Part shown: piece after piece, positions 5,469 through 14,685 of the stretch
Layout: each line of letters opens with the position of its first letter
Position numbering within the stretch: the stretch's first letter is position 1
IMG/VR virus record: IMGVR_UViG_3300021960_000004
Span: 1 to 54,786 of that record
Origin: a virus
Length of the DNA stretch: 54,786 bases
Reading direction: 5' to 3' (one strand)
Position numbers and translations under genes: made by a program
Notes under the pieces: model-generated
Seen by the model: only the letters and a program-made list of their open reading frames with translations
The model's database searches: none
What the model was told of the DNA's origin: nothing

Positions 5469-7087
5469 TAGCCTCAGAAGAAAAGAAGTTTGATGTGGAA
5501 AGAGTTGCGTGTCCCTACGTGGATTGTGGTAGCTCAGACGGGTTCTACTACAGTTCAGTAACTAAGTCAGGTTTTTGCCACGTGTGCGACAGTAAGACAG
5601 GTAAGCCTGGTAAGTACCCACGCCCTAACTTTAGGAGTGATATTGCTGATTGGGCAGAGGAGGCTTATCCAGTGAACACAATGAAACCACCAGTACACAC
5701 AAGGCAGATAGCTTCAGCAACATTCAACGGCATACGGGGTATTGATCCTGACGTTTGTAAACTCTTTAAGATCCAGCTTCAACTGGACAGTGAGGGTGAC
5801 GAGGTTAGGTACGCATTTAAGTACCCATCAAATGTAAAGTACAGAGGCTTTGAGGAGAAGAAGTTCTGGACTGAGGAGAAGGGTGCCTTACAGGATCTCT
5901 TTGGCCCAGACTTTAACGCTGGCTCTAGTAAACGTCTTTACCTTACAGAAGGTGAGTTTGATGCTGCATCTTTATATCAAGCCCTAGGTAAGAGTTTCCC
6001 AGTTAAGTCGATACCATCTGCCTCACTGTCTGATAAGTTTATCAAGCGTAACTTTGACTACCTCAACTCATTCCAAGAGATTGTCTACGCTGGTGAACAG
6101 GACGATGCAGGTAAGGGTGCAGCGACTAGGCTCTATGAGTTATTCCCTGAGAAGTTTTACTATGTCCCTTTGACTAAGCACAAAGATGCTAATGACTTTA
6201 TACTAGCAGGTGACCAAGACGATCTGAAGTGGGCTGCGGTTAAGCCTCAGCGGTTTTCCCCAGATAACTTCTTTGTGGGTGACGTTGAAGTAGAGAAAGC
6301 TATCAGGACTGAGAACCCCTACGAGTACGTAGCTACTGGTCACACTGCACTAGACGATAAGATCAGAGGGTTAGTGAAGGGTGGTCTCACCTTCATTAAA
6401 GCTTTACGTGGTCAAGGTAAGACTGAGTTGATTAGGTACTTTGAGATAGGGCTCCTAAAGTCAGAGGCTAAGATAGCCTTGCTACACATGGAGGAGATGA
6501 AGTCTACAACGTACCGTGCCATGGCTACGTATGAGCTAGGTTGTAATGTCCGTACAAAGGAAGACGCTGCAGAGAATGGCGTTAGTGAGGACGATGTGGT
6601 CTTGTCTGCTAAGATAGCTGCACGAGATGATCAAACCATTATCTTTGAGATGCAAGCTCACGATGACCCAATGAAGCTTCTTGATTATGTTCGACTGGCT
6701 GCTACGGTTTACGGCGCTAGTTTTATTTTCATAGACCATGTCCAACGCCTAGCCTACCTGTCAAATGCAGGGGTGGAGGGTGCAACCAGTACTCTTACAA
6801 CCTTGGGTGCACGTATGGCTCAGCTTGCTAAGGAACTGAATATAGGTGTGGTCTTTATCTCTCAGGTTAATGACGATGGCCGTACCAAGTATGCTGCCTC
6901 CCTTGAGGAAGAAGCTATCATGTGTATCAAACTCAACCGTGACACTGAAGCAGAGGACGAGTCAGAAAGAAACACTACTTACTTTATTGTTGACAAGAAC
7001 AGACCATTCGCTAAGTTAGGTAATGCAGGGTCCGTCTACTATGATCCCGACACAACACTACTAGAGGAGGTTTCATTCAACGTATGA
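5465..7087 (+). CDS. T7 gp4-like primase-helicase
   Basis: A 540-aa replication protein. The N-terminal zinc ribbon has Cys16, Cys21, Cys38 and Cys41 for template recognition. The TOPRIM primase domain has YLTEGEFDAAS and a later GEQDDAGKG with the metal-binding acidic residues. The C-terminal RecA-type helicase has Walker A (RGQGKT, around residues 315-320), a Walker B-like strand FIFIDHVQRL, FISQVNDDGR, and an arginine near the end (DKNRPF). It should unwind DNA 5' to 3' as a hexamer and prime the lagging strand for the polymerase that follows with a 4-base overlap. Confidence 0.93.
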   Translation: MIASEEKKFDVERVACPYVDCGSSDGFYYSSVTKSGFCHVCDSKTGKPGKYPRPNFRSDIADWAEEAYPVNTMKPPVHTRQIASATFNGIRGIDPDVCKLFKIQLQLDSEGDEVRYAFKYPSNVKYRGFEEKKFWTEEKGALQDLFGPDFNAGSSKRLYLTEGEFDAASLYQALGKSFPVKSIPSASLSDKFIKRNFDYLNSFQEIVYAGEQDDAGKGAATRLYELFPEKFYYVPLTKHKDANDFILAGDQDDLKWAAVKPQRFSPDNFFVGDVEVEKAIRTENPYEYVATGHTALDDKIRGLVKGGLTFIKALRGQGKTELIRYFEIGLLKSEAKIALLHMEEMKSTTYRAMATYELGCNVRTKEDAAENGVSEDDVVLSAKIAARDDQTIIFEMQAHDDPMKLLDYVRLAATVYGASFIFIDHVQRLAYLSNAGVEGATSTLTTLGARMAQLAKELNIGVVFISQVNDDGRTKYAASLEEEAIMCIKLNRDTEAEDESERNTTYFIVDKNRPFAKLGNAGSVYYDPDTTLLEEVSFNV

Positions 7088-9045
7088 GAGTCGTAGTCAG
7101 TGACATAGAAACAGAAGGTCTCAACAACTGCCAAAAGCTTTGGATCTGTGGTGGTCAGGACATTAAGACAGGTGAGGTTACCCGCTTTGATAACTGTCAT
7201 GAAGATCCTGTAGCTAAGGCTGAGGCAATCAAGTGGTACGAGTCTGCTGACCTGATCATTGGTCACAACTTCCTTTCCTTTGACGCTGTGCAGCTTAACA
7301 GTTTACTTAAGCCTAGACTAATTGACCCAAAGAAAATCATAGACACTCTAATCATAAGCAGACTGGTAAACTACGATATACAAATACCTAAGGGCGCTAA
7401 GAATCGTCACAGCTTACAGGCTTGGGGTATCCGCCTAGGCAACTACAAAGGAGAACATAATGACTGGACTAAATTCAGTGAAGAAATGGTTGAGTACTGG
7501 TATCAAGACATCGAGGTTTCACATGCTTTGTACGAACACTTCTCTAGTGTTATTCGGAATCCTGATTGGAGTAAGTCTCTAAGGGCTGAGCATGACCTGC
7601 AGACTGAGTTAGTAAGAACAAAGTACTACGGCTTTGCATTTGATAAGCCTAAGGCAGAGATGCTTCTAAGTTCTATTCAGACTAAGCTTGCTGAGCTAAC
7701 GGATCAGTTTCGGGTAGACTTCACGCCTAAGTTAAACTTGGTAAACACAATTAAGTATCGCCTAAAGGAAGACGGGGAGGAGATGGCTACAGTCAAGAAA
7801 GCCAAGGAACGTTATGCCCTTACTGATCGTGTGGGTGACGACTTGCTCTGCTATGACTGGGTACACTTTAAGCCTTCGTCATCTAAGGATCGTGCTGATG
7901 CGCTGTGGGATGCTGGATGGACTCCAGTTGATAAGAGCAAGACCTTCAACAACTTCAGCCGACTGTCTGTTGGAGATCCTTATGGCAAGACTGTACCTTC
8001 AATGTCTAAGGAGTTCTACAATGAGAAGAAGAAACACTTTGAGAGGTATGGTTGGTCTGTGTCTGAGGATAATCTCACCACCCTGCCTGAGGATGCACCT
8101 GAAGGGGCGAAGACTTTAGCTAAATGGCTCACACTGGAGGGACGTAGAAGCTCACTCGTTGAGTGGTTAGGTCAGGTTGGTACTGACGGTAGGATACATG
8201 GTACCATCAACAACATAGGTGCTTGGACAGGCAGGTGCTCACATAACAACCCTAACACTGCTAACATACCTTCAGTCTTTCATGGAGAACCTAAGACAGC
8301 TGTGGAAGAGGTAAAGAAACAGTACGACTCACACCTTCGTGCTTGCTGGACAACCCCCAGTGGATCTTTCCTAGTAGGTACGGACGCAGACGGTATTCAA
8401 CTACGGGTACTTGCAGATTATTTATGGAGATACTTTGATGCTGACCAGTATGCTAGAGCTATCATGGAGGGTAAGAAGGAAGACGAGACAGACATTCACA
8501 ATGTTAACAAACGTGCACTGGGACTTGACCATGCTACTAGGGATATGGCAAAGACTTTTATCTATGCTTGGTTACTAGGGGCGGGTGTAGCTAAGACCGC
8601 CCAGATACTTAAGGTAAGTCAGCCCAAGGCAGTTGAGGCTAGAGATAACTTCGTTAAGTCTATCGACGGTCTAGCTAAACTGAAGAACAAACTGATACCC
8701 GCAGTGGGTGAGCAGGGATACTTTACTGGGTACGATGGCCGAAAGGTACTTGTACCTTCAACACACAAGGCACTTGCAGGTATGCTGCAGAACGCTGAAA
8801 GTATCTTAATGAAGTACACACTACTACGCTGGACTTCTGAGGCTAGGAAGCTAGGTATAAACTTTAAGCTTGTTGGCTTCATTCATGACGAGTATCAGAC
8901 AGAGGTGATAGGAACAAAGGAAGAAGCAGAAGAACTAGGAAAGCTTCAAGCAGACTGTATGCTTGAGGTAGGAAAAGAACTGGGGTTTAAAATACCTACC
9001 CCTGGATCTTATGATGTAGGAAAAAACTGGCTTGACACCCATTAA
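7084..9045 (+). CDS. Family A DNA polymerase (T7 gp5-like)
   Basis: A 653-aa replicative polymerase. The N-terminal 3'-5' exonuclease has Asp7 and Glu9 (SDIETEG), a GHNFLSFD strand, and YWYQDIEVS. In the polymerase domain, the segment around WTGRCSHNNPN matches the T7 TGR region. Motif A has Asp434 (GTDADGIQLR). Motif B has Lys490 and Tyr494 (AKTFIY). Motif C has Asp602-Glu603 (IHDEYQ). Tyr494 aligns with T7 Tyr526. The gene starts in the last bases of the primase-helicase. I see no zinc-finger insertion of the DnaJ type between exonuclease and polymerase domains. Confidence 0.95.
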   Translation: MRVVVSDIETEGLNNCQKLWICGGQDIKTGEVTRFDNCHEDPVAKAEAIKWYESADLIIGHNFLSFDAVQLNSLLKPRLIDPKKIIDTLIISRLVNYDIQIPKGAKNRHSLQAWGIRLGNYKGEHNDWTKFSEEMVEYWYQDIEVSHALYEHFSSVIRNPDWSKSLRAEHDLQTELVRTKYYGFAFDKPKAEMLLSSIQTKLAELTDQFRVDFTPKLNLVNTIKYRLKEDGEEMATVKKAKERYALTDRVGDDLLCYDWVHFKPSSSKDRADALWDAGWTPVDKSKTFNNFSRLSVGDPYGKTVPSMSKEFYNEKKKHFERYGWSVSEDNLTTLPEDAPEGAKTLAKWLTLEGRRSSLVEWLGQVGTDGRIHGTINNIGAWTGRCSHNNPNTANIPSVFHGEPKTAVEEVKKQYDSHLRACWTTPSGSFLVGTDADGIQLRVLADYLWRYFDADQYARAIMEGKKEDETDIHNVNKRALGLDHATRDMAKTFIYAWLLGAGVAKTAQILKVSQPKAVEARDNFVKSIDGLAKLKNKLIPAVGEQGYFTGYDGRKVLVPSTHKALAGMLQNAESILMKYTLLRWTSEARKLGINFKLVGFIHDEYQTEVIGTKEEAEELGKLQADCMLEVGKELGFKIPTPGSYDVGKNWLDTH

Positions 9046-9061
9046 AGTCCTATGCTAAAAC
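9032..9061 (+). promoter_or_regulatory. Candidate sigma70 promoter for the ssDNA-binding protein
   Basis: TTGACA (9032-9037), an 18-base spacer, then TAAAAC (9056-9061). It overlaps the polymerase stop and lies just ahead of a gene that T7-like phages express heavily. The -10 matches only four of six consensus bases. Confidence 0.35.
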
Positions 9062-9093
9062 GAATCAATATGAAACTCAATGAGGATAACAAC

Positions 9094-9639
9094 ATGCCTA
9101 ACGAATCTAAAACACAAATCCTAGAACTATTCGGTACACTGGAGTGGGCAAAAGTATTTGAACACAATCGAGATCGTGCTGTTTGGAATGAAGAAAAAGA
9201 GGGTGAGTACAAAGTTACTATTATCTTAGACGAGGAGAACACTGAGAAGTTCAAGGCGTCTGGCTGTGGTAAGGTTTTAGTCGCAGTAGATGGAGGTAAT
9301 AAAGTTACCTTTGCTCGTCCACATAAGGGTAAGTTTGAGTGGCAAGGTGGTGCACCCAAAGTTGCCAACATTAAAGGACAACCTTGGGACTTTGAGACTG
9401 ACGGTTACATCGGTAACGGTTCTACTGGTCTCGTTAACGTATCCCTCTTCAATGCTAATGGACGCACAGGTTCACGCCTTGAGGCTGTTCAAGTAGTTGA
9501 CCATGTAGAGTTTGAGTCAGACGGTAATAGTGGACCCTCCTCTACCTTCAGAGACCTATCAAACCTTACGACTAAGACCGACATTAAACCTAAGAAGGCA
9601 GCACCAGTCGCTGTCGAAGACGACGCCATCCCTTTCTAG
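9094..9639 (+). CDS. Single-stranded DNA-binding protein (T7 gp2.5-like)
   Basis: Start chosen at ATG 9094, 6 bases after GAGGAT; an in-frame ATG at 9052 lacks a site. The 181-aa protein has a mixed beta OB-fold-like core with WNEEKEGEYKVTIIL and a GGAPKVANIKGQPW segment. A flexible region follows, then an acidic tail ending EDDAIPF. The acidic tail with a terminal Phe is the mark of phage gp2.5 proteins and docks polymerase and helicase. It coats ssDNA and promotes annealing. Confidence 0.85.
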   Translation: MPNESKTQILELFGTLEWAKVFEHNRDRAVWNEEKEGEYKVTIILDEENTEKFKASGCGKVLVAVDGGNKVTFARPHKGKFEWQGGAPKVANIKGQPWDFETDGYIGNGSTGLVNVSLFNANGRTGSRLEAVQVVDHVEFESDGNSGPSSTFRDLSNLTTKTDIKPKKAAPVAVEDDAIPF

Positions 9640-9656
9640 GTTTACTTTCTTTCTGC

Positions 9657-9714
9657 TGTGTGTGTGTGTGCCAAAGCCCCTTCCCTTAGTTGGGTGGGGG
9701 CAACCAACCCTAAG
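9657..9714 (+). other. TG7 run and stem-loop between ssb-like gene and exonuclease
   Basis: Seven TG dinucleotides (9657-9670) follow the ssDNA-binding protein stop. A stem then forms between CTTAGTTGG (9685-9693) and CCAA plus CTAAG (9704-9714, two-base bulge) around a GGGGG-containing loop. No T-run follows, so it is not a simple intrinsic terminator. It might protect or process the mRNA. Confidence 0.35.
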
Positions 9715-9725
9715 AGGAACATAAG

Positions 9726-10610
9726 ATGAAAACAATAGACACCTTAGTAAGTGACATTGAGCAGACAATCTTCGGCTACAACGGTTGGGACAAAGCTCTT
9801 GGCGACTTCATGGCTAACAACATCTCCACTATGGCAGAACAACGGTTCGCTAAACCACAAGAGCCACGGGGTTACCTATCTCTGTCAGCCCTAGGCACAC
9901 AGTGTGAGCGGAAGTTGTGGTACAAGATCAACAAAACAAACTTAGCTGAGCCTCTTAATGCATCAACACTTCTCAAGTTCTTTTATGGTGACATCATCGA
10001 GGAGTTAGTACTTACGATAGCAGCTGTCTCAGGTCACAGTGTTACTGGTATGCAAGATCGTATGGACGTTCACGGTATTAAGGGACACAGAGACGCTGTC
10101 ATAGACGGTATGACGGTGGACGTTAAGTCAGCTTCACCTTACGCATTTAAGAAGTTCAAGGATGGCAACCTGCGTGATGACGATCCATTCGGTTACATCT
10201 CACAGCTGTCTTCCTACGTCTACGCTGCGAAGGATGACCCCCTTGTCACAAACAAAACCCAGGGCGCATTTTTAGTTATAGATAAAGTTAATGGAAATAT
10301 TTGCTTGGATATTTATGACTTCACGGAGGAGATGAAGGACAAAGAGAAAGAGGTAGCTCACCTAAAGTCTATGGTATCTCAGCAGGAGCCACCTGATAGA
10401 GCCTTCAAACCTGTTCCTCAGTCCCCTAAGAATCCAAAGGGGAACCAGAAGCTTAGCGTGGCCTGTTCCTACTGTGACTTCAAGAAAGAATGCTACCCTG
10501 AGCTTCGCAAGTTTATCTACAGCGACAAGCCCCTGTTCCTAACTAAGGTAGTAAAGAAACCAATGGTTGCAGAAGACTTGGAGTATAGCGGTGAGCTACA
10601 ACAAAACTAG
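9726..10610 (+). CDS. Cas4/RecB-like PD-(D/E)XK exonuclease with Fe-S cluster
   Basis: A 294-aa nuclease. The active site is Asp123 (GHRDAVIDG), then Asp132-Val-Lys134, followed by a QLSSYVYA helix (the QxxxY motif). Cys60 (near GTQCERK) together with Cys247, Cys250 and Cys256 (CSYCDFKKEC) forms the 4Fe-4S signature of Cas4 and AddB nucleases. It takes the place that the gp6 5'-exonuclease holds in T7, so it probably resects DNA for recombination or degrades host DNA. The next gene overlaps by 20 bases. Confidence 0.85.
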   Translation: MKTIDTLVSDIEQTIFGYNGWDKALGDFMANNISTMAEQRFAKPQEPRGYLSLSALGTQCERKLWYKINKTNLAEPLNASTLLKFFYGDIIEELVLTIAAVSGHSVTGMQDRMDVHGIKGHRDAVIDGMTVDVKSASPYAFKKFKDGNLRDDDPFGYISQLSSYVYAAKDDPLVTNKTQGAFLVIDKVNGNICLDIYDFTEEMKDKEKEVAHLKSMVSQQEPPDRAFKPVPQSPKNPKGNQKLSVACSYCDFKKECYPELRKFIYSDKPLFLTKVVKKPMVAEDLEYSGELQQN

Positions 10611-10998
10611 GCGAAGAGCCTTACAAGCAGGTTATCGTTCCGGTTTGGAAGAGGACACTGCGGAGTTCCTTCGCACTAAGAATGTAGAGTTTACATACGA
10701 GAAGGAGAAGATACGTTGGCTAGACATGAAGTACAGAACCTACACTCCCGACTTTGTACTAGCTAACGGCATCATAATAGAAACCAAAGGACGGTTTGTT
10801 TCAAATGACAGACGCAAACACAAGGAAATAAAAGATCAGTACCCAGACTTAGATATAAGGTTCGTCTTTAGTAACAGCAATCAGAAGTTATATAAAGGTG
10901 CGAAGAGTTCTTACGGTGACTGGTGTAAGAAGAACGGCTTCAAGTACGCAGACAAACTAATACCAGACGAATGGTTAGAGGAAATCAAAGATGACTGA
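10591..10998 (+). CDS. T7 endonuclease I-like Holliday junction resolvase
   Basis: Start chosen at GTG 10591, with GGAG upstream and inside the end of the exonuclease gene; the 135-aa product then aligns with T7 gp3 from its N-terminus. Catalytic residues are Glu20 (RSGLEE), Asp54 (YTPDF), Glu64 and Lys66 (ETKG). They correspond to T7 Glu20, Asp55, Glu65 and Lys67. KLYKG, SYGDWC and ADKLIPDEW also match. It resolves branched DNA before packaging and helps break down host DNA. Confidence 0.95.
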   Translation: MSYNKTRRRALQAGYRSGLEEDTAEFLRTKNVEFTYEKEKIRWLDMKYRTYTPDFVLANGIIIETKGRFVSNDRRKHKEIKDQYPDLDIRFVFSNSNQKLYKGAKSSYGDWCKKNGFKYADKLIPDEWLEEIKDD

Positions 10999-11266
10999 AC
11001 CCTTTAGAGGCAGAGTAGAGATACTCCAAGTTATACGTGGCCCTTACGACGACGAGGATGGGCATATATGGAACCTGTGTTTGGCAAGACACTGCTCAAC
11101 TAATGAACAGTTTGAAGAGGAGTACTACTACACGTCAATGAAAGATGCTATGGATGATGTAGACAGACTACACAAGACAGGTCCATTCTTAATTGATGAG
11201 TTAGGTAACACCGAACAAGATCACATGAACAAGATGACTAGGAAGGTTTTAGAGTATGTCGAATAA
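10991..11266 (+). CDS. Hypothetical protein
   Basis: A 91-aa acidic protein, overlapping the endonuclease gene by 8 bases and the phosphoesterase gene by 11. It has Tyr- and Glu-rich stretches and no known motif. The tight overlaps suggest co-translation with its neighbours. Confidence 0.65.
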   Translation: MTEPFRGRVEILQVIRGPYDDEDGHIWNLCLARHCSTNEQFEEEYYYTSMKDAMDDVDRLHKTGPFLIDELGNTEQDHMNKMTRKVLEYVE

Positions 11267-12032
11267 AACAGCAGTCGTATTCAGTTGTGCACATACAGAT
11301 CCAAACATACCTAATGATAGGTTTGATCTACTAGGTGAACTGATCTACGACATTAACCCTAGCTATGTTATCGACCTTGGTGACGGTGCAGACATGAAGT
11401 CACTAAATAGTTTTGACACTAGGTACCCTGAGGCCATCGTGTCACAGAACTATGGTCAGGACATTGAGCATTACAACGATGCAATGGAACGCTTAAGAAA
11501 GAAACCCAGTATAAGGAAATACAAGAAACCCTTTTGGATTGGGTTTGAAGGTAACCACGAAAATAGAATTAAGAAAGCTATCGCTCATGACCCAAGACTT
11601 AAGGGAGACAAATACGGGATATCCTTCGGGCATCTTCAAACGGACCACTGGTTCGACGAGTACCACGAATACCAAAACTCGGCACCAGCAATCGCTGACT
11701 ACGATGGTGTCTCATACGCTCACTTCTTTTCTAGTGGTAACTTTGGGTCAGCTATGTCTGGCATTCACCATGGTTACGGACTACTCCAAAGTAGAAACCA
11801 TTCTTCTACTTGTGGTCATAGTCACAAGCGTTCTATCTATTTCAAGGACTCTGCTCACCCTAACTCGATTATCGGCTTGGTCGCAGGGTGCTTCAAAGGC
11901 GGAGCAGAAGGCTGGGCTGGACAGTCTAATCTAGAGTGGTGGAAAGGTTGCATCATTAAAAGAGAGATAGCCAACGGTGTTTACGAACCAGAGTTTGTAT
12001 CTCTTGATAGGTTGAGAAAAGAATATGGTTGA
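11256..12032 (+). CDS. Calcineurin-like metallophosphoesterase
   Basis: A 258-aa protein with the motif series of the two-metal phosphoesterases: SCAHTDP near the N-terminus, DLGDGAD at about residue 41, GNHENR, and GHSHKR. The spacing fits a full domain. The first motif reads CAHTD where DxH is usual. Substrate unknown; phage members are thought to act on nucleic acid ends or nucleotides. It sits with the recombination enzymes. Confidence 0.85.
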   Translation: MSNKTAVVFSCAHTDPNIPNDRFDLLGELIYDINPSYVIDLGDGADMKSLNSFDTRYPEAIVSQNYGQDIEHYNDAMERLRKKPSIRKYKKPFWIGFEGNHENRIKKAIAHDPRLKGDKYGISFGHLQTDHWFDEYHEYQNSAPAIADYDGVSYAHFFSSGNFGSAMSGIHHGYGLLQSRNHSSTCGHSHKRSIYFKDSAHPNSIIGLVAGCFKGGAEGWAGQSNLEWWKGCIIKREIANGVYEPEFVSLDRLRKEYG

Positions 12033-12056
12033 CCTGAGGCATGTAACCGATATAAC
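12029..12056 (+). promoter_or_regulatory. Sigma70-type promoter ahead of the nucleotide metabolism block
   Basis: TTGACC (12029-12034), a 16-base spacer, then TATAAC (12051-12056); each hexamer is five of six against consensus. It starts at the phosphoesterase stop. The predicted start of transcription (about 12063) leaves only a few bases before ATG 12071, so its main clients may be the genes from 12250 on. Confidence 0.55.
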
Positions 12057-12070
12057 TAGGGGTTCTGTCA

Positions 12071-12238
12071 ATGCGATTTGAAGCTAGACTAATTCTAGAC
12101 GTTGACCCAGAAGCTAACTTCTTAGAGGTTGACTACGGAGAAAACTGCAGAGTAATAGACGAGTTACTGCAGGACTTGGTATACGATACGGATGACATCG
12201 AGGTTGTCCTTTGTGATGTAAGTACATATGATCAGTAA
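12071..12238 (+). CDS. Small acidic hypothetical protein
   Basis: A 55-aa protein from ATG 12071, with AGGGG upstream. It is acidic with alternating hydrophobic residues, suggesting a small beta or alpha/beta fold. No family recognised. It lies between the promoter at 12029 and the MazG-like gene. Confidence 0.6.
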   Translation: MRFEARLILDVDPEANFLEVDYGENCRVIDELLQDLVYDTDDIEVVLCDVSTYDQ

Positions 12239-12249
12239 GGAAATGAAGT

Positions 12250-12723
12250 ATGATAACCCAAGAAGACATTGAAGCTTTTTTACCACCAACACCAGAGGAG
12301 TGCTTAGAAGAGTTCATCTTAATCTTTAAGGCCTCCCTTGACCCCAGACTATGGGTTAACCTTATTAAAGAAGAGTACAATGAACTTGAAGCTGAGAAGG
12401 CTGGAACAGTAGACCACCTCAAAGAGGCAGCAGACTTGATGTATGTCCTAGAAGGGTTCCGATTAGTATCCCCAAACTACTTGGACCTATTGATCTCTGA
12501 CGATGAGCTGGAGGATATAAACAATCTGCTTGAGAGTGCCGATAAGGCAATAGAATCTGCTGAAGGTTTCTACGGACACAACACAGTGTACGATGCATTT
12601 CTTTTAGTACACGATAGTAACATGTCCAAGCTAGACGATGACGATAAGCCAATCTTTAGGTCTGACGGAAAGGTTCTTAAGGGACCAAACTACAGGGCAC
12701 CTAACTTAACATACTTACTTTAA
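12250..12723 (+). CDS. MazG-like nucleotide pyrophosphohydrolase
   Basis: A 157-aa protein. The metal-binding helices appear as KEEYNELEAE and then LKEAADLMYVL, the EExxE...ExxD pattern of all-alpha NTP pyrophosphatases. The C-terminus (HDSNMSKL, then GKVLKGPNYRAP) is typical of phage phosphoribosyl-ATP pyrophosphohydrolase-like proteins. It should hydrolyse (d)NTPs or related nucleotides and sits directly before RNR, thus in nucleotide pool control. Confidence 0.8.
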   Translation: MITQEDIEAFLPPTPEECLEEFILIFKASLDPRLWVNLIKEEYNELEAEKAGTVDHLKEAADLMYVLEGFRLVSPNYLDLLISDDELEDINNLLESADKAIESAEGFYGHNTVYDAFLLVHDSNMSKLDDDDKPIFRSDGKVLKGPNYRAPNLTYLL

Positions 12724-12738
12724 AGGACACAACGCACA

Positions 12739-14634
12739 ATGAGTAACCAATTACCCACCGACTACCAATCGTTTATCCACAAGTCACGGTACGCTAAGTA
12801 CTATGATGGCTCAGGCCGTGAGTCTTGGGACGACACAGTAACCCGCTTCTCTGTCAACATCATTCGTGATCTGGTAGACCCTAACACCAAGTACAAACTC
12901 GAACAAGCTATCCTTGGGTTAGAAATTATGCCATCTATGCGTGGCCTTATGACTGCAGGTCCAGCAGCTGAGCGGGATAACACTTGCATGTACAACTGCA
13001 GCTACCTACCTGTAGACGACCTCAAGTCATTCGACGAGGCTATGTTTATCCTGCTCTGTGGTACTGGTGTTGGCTTTAGTGTAGAGCGGCAGTTCGTCAG
13101 CAAGCTTCCAGAGGTGCCTCAACTCTTCGATAGTGAGACCAACATCGTCGTCAAGGACAGTAAGGAGGGGTGGGCTAAGTCTTTCCGTCAATTGATTGCA
13201 CTCCTATACAGTGGTGAGATCCCTACTTGGGATGTGTCAAAGGTACGACCAGCTGGTGCACCCTTGAAGACCTTTGGTGGTCGGGCGTCAGGTCCAGCAC
13301 CCTTGGTTGATTTGTTTAACTTCACTATCAAAACATTCAAGGATGCTCAAGGACGTAAGCTTTCTTCCGTTGAGTGTCACGATGTTATGTGTAAGATTGG
13401 TGAGGTGGTAGTCGTAGGTGGAGTGCGCCGTAGTGCCATGATCTCACTGTCTAACCTGAGTGATGACCGTATGCGTCACGCTAAGTCTGGTGAGTGGTGG
13501 AAGACTAACCCGCAACGTGCACTCGCAAACAACTCTGTGTCCTACACTGAGAAACCAGACAGTGTGTCTTTCATGAGGGAGTGGATGTCACTAGTTGAGT
13601 CAGGGTCTGGTGAGCGTGGTATCTTCAATAGGCAAGCCTCTAAGAACCAAGCTGCCAAGAACGGACGCCGTGACTCTAACTATGAATTCGGTACAAACCC
13701 TTGTTCTGAAATAATTTTAAGGCCCAATCAGTTTTGTAACTTAACGGAAGTTGTTGTACGTGCGACTGATACCCTAGAGACCTTGTCTGAGAAGGTACGT
13801 CTTGCTACGATACTGGGTACGATCCAGTCTAGCTTTACTAAGTTCCCGTACCTCCGTAAGATCTGGCAGAAGAACACTGAGGAGGAGCGTCTACTTGGTG
13901 TGTCACTGACAGGAATTATGGACAACCCACTAATGACCCTCAAGAATAAAGGACTGGAGAAAACACTTGAGCATCTTAAGTCTATCGCCGTTTCTACTAA
14001 TGCTGAGTGGGCTGAACGCCTTGGTCTGCCTGTCTCTGCTGCTATCACATGTGTTAAACCTTCCGGTACGGTATCACAGCTGGTTGATTCCGCCTCTGGT
14101 ATTCATGCTCGTCACTCACCCTATTACATTCGTACTGTACGTGGTGACAACAAAGATCCTCTAACACAGTTCATGAAGGACCAAGGTATTCCACATGAGC
14201 CTGAGGCATTTAAACCAGATCAGACAACCGTGTTTAGCTTTCCTATGAAGGCTCCGTCTGGTGCTGTGTGTACTGCCGATATGCCTGCCATTGACCAGCT
14301 GGAGATGTGGTTGGCTTATCAAAGGTCATGGTCAGAGCATAAGCCTAGCGTTACTATCAACGTAAAGAATGACGAATGGTTTGAAGTAGGTGCATTTGTG
14401 TACAAGAACTTTGACGAGATGTCAGGTGTGTCATTCCTACCTTACGACGAACACACGTACCAACAGGCTCCTTATCAAGAGTGCGACAAGAAAGCCTATA
14501 AAGAACTGCTAAGTGTGATGCCTAAGTCTATCAACTGGTCTAAGCTATCGGAGTATGAGAGCGAGGATAACACAGCAGGTAGTCAGACCTTAGCTTGTTC
14601 TGGGGATAGCTGCGAGATCGTAGACCTAGTGTAA
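12739..14634 (+). CDS. nrdJ: Adenosylcobalamin-dependent (class II) ribonucleotide reductase
   Basis: A 631-aa monomeric-type RNR that reduces ribonucleoside triphosphates. NPCSEI places the thiyl-radical Cys322 and Glu324. Cys333 (QFCNL) lies 11 residues on, as in the Lactobacillus enzyme, and pairs with Cys83 or Cys87 (NTCMYNC). The C-terminal redox pair is Cys620 and Cys625 (CSGDSC). No R2 subunit or activase is present, consistent with class II. It needs vitamin B12, so the host must make or import cobalamin. The downstream glutaredoxin probably reduces the C-terminal cysteines. Confidence 0.93.
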   Translation: MSNQLPTDYQSFIHKSRYAKYYDGSGRESWDDTVTRFSVNIIRDLVDPNTKYKLEQAILGLEIMPSMRGLMTAGPAAERDNTCMYNCSYLPVDDLKSFDEAMFILLCGTGVGFSVERQFVSKLPEVPQLFDSETNIVVKDSKEGWAKSFRQLIALLYSGEIPTWDVSKVRPAGAPLKTFGGRASGPAPLVDLFNFTIKTFKDAQGRKLSSVECHDVMCKIGEVVVVGGVRRSAMISLSNLSDDRMRHAKSGEWWKTNPQRALANNSVSYTEKPDSVSFMREWMSLVESGSGERGIFNRQASKNQAAKNGRRDSNYEFGTNPCSEIILRPNQFCNLTEVVVRATDTLETLSEKVRLATILGTIQSSFTKFPYLRKIWQKNTEEERLLGVSLTGIMDNPLMTLKNKGLEKTLEHLKSIAVSTNAEWAERLGLPVSAAITCVKPSGTVSQLVDSASGIHARHSPYYIRTVRGDNKDPLTQFMKDQGIPHEPEAFKPDQTTVFSFPMKAPSGAVCTADMPAIDQLEMWLAYQRSWSEHKPSVTINVKNDEWFEVGAFVYKNFDEMSGVSFLPYDEHTYQQAPYQECDKKAYKELLSVMPKSINWSKLSEYESEDNTAGSQTLACSGDSCEIVDLV

Positions 14635-14685
14635 CCAACTCACCTAAGCAAGTGTCTAAACTGCTTATTACCTTAAGGAGAACTT

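Noticed and set aside
7084-9045. DnaJ-type zinc insertion in the polymerase, reported for HMO-2011
   Set aside because: No CxxCxGxG repeats are present in the protein.
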